Source: JAWLGW01 sp964569055 (GTDB lineage: Bacteria > Planctomycetota > J058). From it: a stretch of DNA of 10,450 bases. The stretch is taken from the NCBI GenBank assembly GCA_964569055.1, contig CAZMSZ010000274.1, forward strand, positions 1-10,450, read 5' to 3'. Below the pieces are notes generated by a model. That model was not told where the DNA came from, did not search any database, and saw nothing but the letters and a program-made list of their open reading frames with translations. The position numbers and the translations under genes were made by a program. Positions within the stretch are counted from its first letter, which is position 1. Each line of letters starts with the position of its first letter. Below are positions 6,639 through 10,450 of this stretch, in pieces.

Positions 6639-7742
6639 GTGCCCGGGCCCGCGCCCGACGGCCCCTCGCCGCGCGCCGAGCGGATCGCGGGCTCGCTCCT
6701 CGGCCTCGCGGTCGGCGACGCGATCGGGCTCCCGCGCGAGAACCTCTCGCCCCGCCGCGCGGCGCGCCTGTTCGGGCCGCCGCCGTTCGAGCACCGGCTG
6801 CTCCTCGGCCGCGGGCTGGTGTCGGACGACACCGAGCACGCGTGTATGGTGGGCCAGGCGCTCCTGGCCTCGGGGGGCGACCCCGCGCGGTTCGCGCGCT
6901 CGCTCGCCTGGCGCCTGCGCGGCTGGCTGCTCGCGCTGCCCGCGGGGGTGGGCTTCGCCACCCTGCGCGCCTGCCTCAAGCTGTGGCTCGGCTTCCCGCC
7001 CGAGCGCAGCGGCGTGCGCTCGGCGGGGAACGGCCCGGTCATGCGGGCGCCGCTCCTCGGCGTGGTGCTGGCCGACGACCCCGCGCGGCTGCGCGCGGCG
7101 GTGCGCGCCTCGACCCGGCTGACCCACACCGACCCGCGCGCGGAGGAGGGCGCGTGGGTGGTGGCGCTCGCGGCCCGGCGCGCCGCGCTGAGCCCGCCCG
7201 GGGCGCTCGACCCGCAGGCGCTCCTGCGCGAGCTGACGGCGGAGGCCGCGGGGGACGAGCTGCGCGGGCACCTCGAGCGGGCCGCGGTCATGCTGCGCGA
7301 CGGCGCGCCGCCCGCGGCCTTCGCCGCCGCGCTGGGGCTCGCGCGCGGCGTGACCGGCTACGTGAACCACACGGTGCCCGTCGCGCTGTACGCCTGGCTG
7401 CGCGCGCCGGGCGACCTGCGCGCTGCGGTGGAGGGGGCGGTGGCCCTGGGAGGCGACGCCGACACCGTGGGCGCGATCACCGGCGGCCTGGCGGGCGCGG
7501 CGGTCGGACGCGGCGGGATCCCGTCGAGCTGGATCGACGGGCTGGTCGAGTGGCCGCGCTCGGTCGCGTGGCTGGAGCGGCTGGCGGCCGCGCTGACGAC
7601 GCGCTTCGCGTCGGGTGGCGCCTCGCCGCCGAGCGCGGCGGCGCCGCTCCCGCTGGCCTGGCCGCTCCTGCCGCTGCGGAACCTGGCGTTCCTCCTGGTG
7701 GTCTTGCTCCACGGCTTTCGGCGGCTGCTCCCGCCCTACTGA
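6639..7742 (+). CDS. ADP-ribosylglycohydrolase (DraG/ARH family) with hydrophobic C-terminal tail
   Basis: Enzymes of this family remove ADP-ribose from proteins, nucleic acids or small molecules using two Mg ions. The signatures are all present in order: GSLLGLAVGDAIGLP (18-32), SDDTEHA with metal ligands D63/D64 (62-68), SAGNGPVMRAPLLG (128-141), THTDPRAEEG (162-171) and GGDADTVGAITGGLAGA with D273/D275/T276 (271-287). At 367 residues it is somewhat longer than a minimal domain. The extra part is a Pro/Ala linker (about 325-340) and a hydrophobic tail ending FLLVVLLHGFRRLLPPY, which could be a single membrane anchor or a membrane-peripheral helix. The GTG start lies one base after the TGA of the upstream gene, with no separate Shine-Dalgarno, pointing to translational coupling. 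The substrate is unknown. No ADP-ribosyltransferase is visible in the window. The family call is firm; the biological role is inferred only from neighbours. Confidence 0.95.
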   Translation: MPGPAPDGPSPRAERIAGSLLGLAVGDAIGLPRENLSPRRAARLFGPPPFEHRLLLGRGLVSDDTEHACMVGQALLASGGDPARFARSLAWRLRGWLLALPAGVGFATLRACLKLWLGFPPERSGVRSAGNGPVMRAPLLGVVLADDPARLRAAVRASTRLTHTDPRAEEGAWVVALAARRAALSPPGALDPQALLRELTAEAAGDELRGHLERAAVMLRDGAPPAAFAAALGLARGVTGYVNHTVPVALYAWLRAPGDLRAAVEGAVALGGDADTVGAITGGLAGAAVGRGGIPSSWIDGLVEWPRSVAWLERLAAALTTRFASGGASPPSAAAPLPLAWPLLPLRNLAFLLVVLLHGFRRLLPPY

Positions 7743-7866
7743 CCGTGCGTTCGGCTGTGGCGGATGGCCTGGCGATGCGCCGCGCGCGGGGGCGAGTCGT
7801 TCGGACCCGGTTCGGTCCTGTCGGCGCGGGCGATGGGCGCGATGGACGGCGTCTCGGTCGGGCTAA

Positions 7867-7881
7867 GTCCTTGTCAAGGAC
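7867..7881. promoter_or_regulatory. palindrome GTCCTTG-T-CAAGGAC, candidate operator
   Basis: A perfect inverted repeat with 7-bp arms and a single central base sits 54-68 bases upstream of the ATG at 7935, in the 192-bp gap 7743-7934. The arms include A/T-containing bases that stand out in this GC-saturated region. A weaker pair, GGACC (7803-7807) and GGTCC (7814-7818), lies about 50 bases further upstream. The likely reading is a dimeric repressor or activator site controlling the exonuclease gene. A short hairpin in the RNA is the alternative. The central TTGACA read on the - strand leads to no gene. The rest of the gap shows no ORF or RNA that I could support. Confidence 0.4.
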
Positions 7882-7934
7882 CACATGGAGGGACCGGGGG
7901 CTGTCGGAGTCGTGGGCTAACTTTGGGGCAACAC

Positions 7935-8699
7935 ATGACCGCGCCGCCCCCCACCACGCTCGCCGCCGAACCGTCCGAGGAGGCCCGCCTCCACGCCTCG
8001 GAGCGGAGCCGCGGGCTCGCCCCCGAGTCCGGCCGGCGCGCCGCGTCCGCCGCGCTCCTCGCGCGCCGGACCGTCGCCCGCCCGCCCCAGCCCGTGGAGG
8101 CGCTGACGCTCGCGCGCCTGCTGCGGCCGAGCGAGCACTGGCGGCTGTACCCCGACCTGCGGGAGGGCGCGCGGTTCATCGACATCGAGACGCTCGGCCT
8201 CGCCCCCACCGACCCGATCACGCTGGTCGGGATCAGCGACGGCTACTTCTCGACCGTCCTGGTGCGCGGGCGCGACCTGACGCGCGAGCGGCTGTGGGAG
8301 GCGCTGGCCGACGCGCGCCTGCTCGTGACGTTCTGCGGGGCGACCTTCGACGTCCCGCGCCTGCGCGCCGCGTTCCCGGGCCTACCCGCCTGGGACCTGC
8401 CCCACGTCGACCTCGCGGTGCTCGGGCGGCGAGTCGGCCTGCGCGGCGGGCTCAAGGCCGTGGAGCGTCAGCTCGGGCGGCGCCGTCCCCAAGGCCTGCG
8501 CGACCTCGCCGGCGCCGACGCGGTCCGGCTGTGGGAGGCCTACCAGGCGGGCGACCGGGCCGCGCTCACGCGCCTGACGCAGTACTGTCGCGCCGACACC
8601 GAGGCGCTCCAGGCGATCGCGCCCCGGATCTACGAGCGCCTGGCCGAGCAGTCGGGCGAGAGCGAGCCCGGCTGGTTGCGCGGCTCCGGTCGAGAGTAG
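7935..8699 (+). CDS. stand-alone DEDDy 3'-5' exonuclease-like protein (YprB-type RNase H fold)
   Basis: A 254-residue protein with all exonuclease motifs of the DEDDy class. Exo I is FIDIETLGL (D83, E85). Exo II is VTFCGATFDVPRL (D139). Exo III is YCRADTEAL (Y217, D221, spaced Y-x3-D). HVDLAVLGR (157-165) and GGLKAVERQLG (171-181) between them are typical of the YprB-like RNase H family of bacterial predicted exonucleases. It probably trims single-stranded or mismatched DNA or RNA ends in the cytoplasm. The first ~55 residues are Ala/Arg/Pro/Ser-rich and probably flexible. The ATG at 7935 is chosen because an in-frame ATG at 7764 would add 57 non-conserved-looking residues running through the palindrome. 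There is no strong Shine-Dalgarno (TTTGGGGC upstream is weak). The gene is monocistronic and converges on the methyltransferase with 7 bp between stops. Confidence 0.85.
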   Translation: MTAPPPTTLAAEPSEEARLHASERSRGLAPESGRRAASAALLARRTVARPPQPVEALTLARLLRPSEHWRLYPDLREGARFIDIETLGLAPTDPITLVGISDGYFSTVLVRGRDLTRERLWEALADARLLVTFCGATFDVPRLRAAFPGLPAWDLPHVDLAVLGRRVGLRGGLKAVERQLGRRRPQGLRDLAGADAVRLWEAYQAGDRAALTRLTQYCRADTEALQAIAPRIYERLAEQSGESEPGWLRGSGRE

Positions 8700-8706
8700 C
8701 AGCGCC

Positions 8707-9276
8707 TCAGGCCCGCTGTCTTGCCTTCACGCCCACGACCCGCGCCTCGTGGCGCCCAGACTCGAGCCAGCCCTCCTCGGCCGAGCGTAGCTCCAACCCG
8801 ACCACCAGGCGCTGTAGCTCGCCCTCCTCGAGCAGGAACCGCGCGCTCGGGTGGGCGTGCCGCTCGAGGTTGCGGCGGGTGGGGTGGCACACCACGAGCA
8901 TGCCGCCCGCCGCCAGCGCGGCGGGGAAGCTCGAGAACAGCTCGCGCTGCAGGTAGTGGAACACCACGATCAGGTCCCAAGGCCCCGGCGGGAGCGGCGC
9001 CTGCTCGAGGTCGACCGCGCGCGTCGCCAGCGGGAGCCCCGCGCGCCGCGCGTGCGCCTCGCCGGTCGCGAGGGCCACGGGCGACACGTCGCACAGGGTG
9101 ACGTCGAGCCCGCGCGCCGCGAGGTAGAGCGCGTGCCGTCCCGATCCGCCCGCCACGTCGAGCGCCCGCCCGGCGCGCGGCAGGTCGAGGCCGACCAGCC
9201 AGGGCTCGGGGGCGGCGAGCGCCTCGCCCCGCTCGCGCCAGCGCGCGTCCCAGCGCTCGCGATCGGCGTCGGCCAC
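8707..9276 (-). CDS. class I SAM-dependent methyltransferase, TehB/thiopurine-methyltransferase-like
   Basis: A compact 189-residue Rossmann-fold methyltransferase. Motif I is ALDVAGGSGRHALYLA (38-53). The acidic residue after strand 2 is D63 (VTLCDVSP). Motif III is AVDLEQ (87-92) and motif IV is WDLIVVFHYLQREL (100-113), followed by GGMLVVCHP (124-132). The N-terminal RERWDARWRERG followed by a short linker is usual for the TehB-like and related small-molecule methyltransferase group. The substrate cannot be told; small molecules (metalloid, thiol or metabolite) are more common in this group than protein or DNA. The GTG start at 9276 is supported by GGGAGG at 9290-9285, eight bases upstream. 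Only three bases separate it from the stop of the upstream HEAT-repeat gene, so the two form an operon. Convergent with the exonuclease gene. Confidence 0.9.
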   Translation of the reverse strand: MADADRERWDARWRERGEALAAPEPWLVGLDLPRAGRALDVAGGSGRHALYLAARGLDVTLCDVSPVALATGEAHARRAGLPLATRAVDLEQAPLPPGPWDLIVVFHYLQRELFSSFPAALAAGGMLVVCHPTRRNLERHAHPSARFLLEEGELQRLVVGLELRSAEEGWLESGRHEARVVGVKARQRA

Positions 9277-9279
9277 CCC

Positions 9280-10350
9280 TCAGGCCTCCCCGCCGCTCGC
9301 GGGCGCTTCGATCGCGGCGATCGCCGCGCTCGCCGCCGACCTGACGACGCGCGGCTCCCGCTCGCGCGCCGCGACCGCGCGCAACGCGGGCAGCGCCGGG
9401 GCCGCAGCCGCTCCGATCCGCTCCAGCGCGCGCGCCGCATCCCAGCGGAGCGACCAATCGGGCTCCGCGAGCGCCGTGACCAGGGCCGGCAGCGCCGCGG
9501 ACCCGAGCGCCCCGAGCGCCTCGATCGCGGCCTCGCGCACCCAGCCGCCGCCGAGCTGGGCCACGAGGGCCGGGACCGCCGGGGCCGCGCCGCCGCCGAG
9601 CCGGCCGAGGGCGGCCGCGCACCTCCTGCGCAAGGGCGCGGTCATGTGGGGTGGGCGGCCCGGGTACTCCTCGCGCTCGAGGCCGCGGACCACGGCCGGC
9701 CAGGCCGCGGCCGCGGGCGCGCCCAGCAAGCCCGCCGCGACCGCCGCCACCTCGAGGAGCGCGGGGTCGTGCTCCGCGGCCTCCAACGCCTCGAGCACCG
9801 GCCCGACGGCCGCGGGCCCGATCCGCCCCAGCGCGCGCGCCGCGTGCGGCGAGCCGGCCCGCAGCGCGCGCGCGAGCGCCGGGACCGCGCTCGCGGCGGC
9901 GGCCCCGAGGCGACCCAGCCGCCAGGCGGCGCGCCGCGCCGCCACCGGGTCGTCGCCCTCGAGGCGCGCGATCAGCTCGGCGACGCTCGCCTCGCGCAGG
10001 CCCGTGCCCGCCAGCAGCGCTTCGAGCTCGCGCTCGAGCCGCTCGTGCGGCGCGAACGGGACGTCATGCACGATCCGCTCCAGCCAGGCCGCGGCGTTCT
10101 CCGGCGTGAGCCGCTCGATCGACTCGTCGGTGTAGCCGTACCCCACGCCCGCCTCCGAGTCGTGGTCGTACACGTAGCGGTAGAGCGCGCCGCACTCCGG
10201 ACAGCGGCGGAGCTGCGCCGGCCAGCGCAGCCCGTACAGCGGCTCGAGCCGCTCCACCTCGTCGGGCAGCCGCTCGGCGGTGTGGAGCCGCTCGACCATC
10301 GCGTAGTCGGGGATCGCCCGGCAGATCGAACAGTCGGCGGCGCCGGACAT
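9280..10350 (-). CDS. zinc-finger plus HEAT-repeat protein
   Basis: A 356-residue protein in two parts. The N-terminal ~110 residues hold two CxxC pairs (C7/C10 in CSIC, C50/C53 in CPEC) that can bind one zinc ion. A tyrosine-rich stretch YRYVYDHDSEAGVGYGYTDE follows (57-76). Residues about 120-350 form roughly seven HEAT or PBS-lyase-type helical repeats, recognisable by recurring A(A/R)xALGxLG and AxPAL patterns (for example 138-161, 243-263, 272-292, 305-324). HEAT solenoids bind proteins or nucleic acids; no catalytic residues are seen. The ATG at 10350 has no clear Shine-Dalgarno on the - strand. It is the first gene of a two-gene operon with the methyltransferase, so it may supply substrate recognition for it, which is inference. 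The zinc-finger part may also be an independent sensor domain. Domain call firm, role unknown. Confidence 0.88.
   Translation of the reverse strand: MSGAADCSICRAIPDYAMVERLHTAERLPDEVERLEPLYGLRWPAQLRRCPECGALYRYVYDHDSEAGVGYGYTDESIERLTPENAAAWLERIVHDVPFAPHERLERELEALLAGTGLREASVAELIARLEGDDPVAARRAAWRLGRLGAAAASAVPALARALRAGSPHAARALGRIGPAAVGPVLEALEAAEHDPALLEVAAVAAGLLGAPAAAAWPAVVRGLEREEYPGRPPHMTAPLRRRCAAALGRLGGGAAPAVPALVAQLGGGWVREAAIEALGALGSAALPALVTALAEPDWSLRWDAARALERIGAAAAPALPALRAVAAREREPRVVRSAASAAIAAIEAPASGGEA
9285..9290 (-). promoter_or_regulatory. Shine-Dalgarno GGGAGG for the methyltransferase, inside the end of the upstream gene
   Basis: Read on the - strand, GGGAGG lies eight bases before the GTG at 9276 and overlaps the last codons of the upstream gene. 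It decides the GTG as the start and indicates coupled translation of the two genes. Confidence 0.65.
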
Positions 10351-10385
10351 GGCAGGAGCATGCCGAGGTAGGGAGGAGCTTGCAA

Positions 10386-10450
10386 CGGAGGTCGGAGGCG
10401 GAGGCGGAGGCGGAGTCGGAGTCGGAATCGGAATCGGAATCGGATTCGGA
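10386..10450. repeat. graded hexanucleotide tandem repeat CGGANN, running off the window
   Basis: After one 7-base unit CGGAGGT (10386-10392) come CGGAGG x3 (10393-10410), CGGAGT x2 (10411-10422), CGGAAT x3 (10423-10440), CGGATT x1 (10441-10446) and a partial CGGA to the edge. The CGGA core never varies, while the last two bases change one step at a time along the array. It begins 36 bases upstream of the zinc-finger/HEAT gene start, so it may lie in that gene's 5' region. The right end is not visible. No start codon and coding signal was seen across it. Confidence 0.85.

Noticed and set aside
1324..7122. A 1932-codon open frame on the + strand
   Set aside because: It is antisense to the 1296-aa gene and then out of frame with the two + strand genes. 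Its translation is dominated by Arg, Gln, Leu and Ala with few Lys or Tyr, as expected for a stop-free shadow frame in GC-saturated DNA.
1058..7291. A 2077-codon open frame on the - strand
   Set aside because: It crosses a convergent gene end, the large - strand gene in another frame, and two + strand genes including the glycohydrolase with intact motifs. Low-complexity Arg/Gly/Ala composition shows it is not coding.
7764..7790. TGGC...GC pairs resembling a second sigma-54 site in the 7743-7934 gap
   Set aside because: The GG to GC spacing is 9 instead of 10 bases, so the required helical phasing is not met.
7871..7923. TTGTCA and TAACTT as a -35/-10 promoter pair for the exonuclease
   Set aside because: The two hexamers are 41 bases apart, far from the 16-18 needed; TTGTCA is better explained as the centre of the palindrome.
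7764..7934. Upstream ATG extending the exonuclease by 57 residues
   Set aside because: The extra residues show no coding character and would run through the palindrome and the likely promoter region.
8851..10371. 506-codon + strand frame opposite the HEAT and methyltransferase genes
   Set aside because: Arg/Gly/Ala/Pro-rich shadow frame; the opposite strand has clear zinc-finger, HEAT and methyltransferase motifs.
10386..10450. Hexamer repeat as a CRISPR array or a plasmid iteron
   Set aside because: Units are six bases with no spacers, too short for either; it is a simple tandem repeat.

Overview
The window is very GC-rich DNA (by eye about three quarters G+C, with GC-saturated third codon positions) carrying seven protein-coding genes and almost no spare sequence. 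The codon use, the many Ala/Arg/Glu-rich proteins, a candidate sigma-54 promoter and a HEAT-repeat protein fused to a zinc finger would fit a myxobacterium-like bacterium (Myxococcota). Planctomycetota or another GC-rich predatory or environmental lineage is possible. No rRNA, tRNA, CRISPR array, transposase, integrase or phage gene was found.

Left part (1-1371): a secreted or outer-membrane-type protein of unknown function (138-1298, +) has a clear Sec signal peptide. A near-consensus sigma-54 -24/-12 element and a Shine-Dalgarno site lie at sensible distances upstream. It converges on the next gene, and a 14-bp hairpin sits between the two stop codons.

Middle part (1369-7742): a divergent three-gene cluster shares an 85-bp intergenic region. 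Leftward runs one very large gene (1296 aa, no recognised enzyme domain; beta-rich N-terminal half, charged Pro-rich linker, TPR-like helical C-terminal half). Rightward runs a two-gene operon with one base between stop and start: a 430-aa protein of unknown function with a split CxxC/CxxC zinc-ribbon-like site, then an ADP-ribosylglycohydrolase (DraG/ARH family) with intact metal motifs and a hydrophobic C-terminal tail. This is the most interesting part. The combination resembles, from memory only, the 'X-domain' accessory proteins of MoxR/AAA-vWA ternary systems proposed to act in NTP-dependent biological conflict. No AAA or vWA gene lies inside the window, so that link is a hypothesis.

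Right part (7743-10450): a 192-bp gap with a perfect 7-bp-arm palindrome precedes a stand-alone DEDDy RNase H-fold exonuclease (YprB-like, +). This gene converges, with 7 bp between stops, on a leftward two-gene operon: a zinc-finger/HEAT-repeat protein followed by a small class I SAM-dependent methyltransferase. The window ends in a striking graded hexanucleotide tandem repeat, in which the units drift stepwise from CGGAGG to CGGAGT to CGGAAT to CGGATT.
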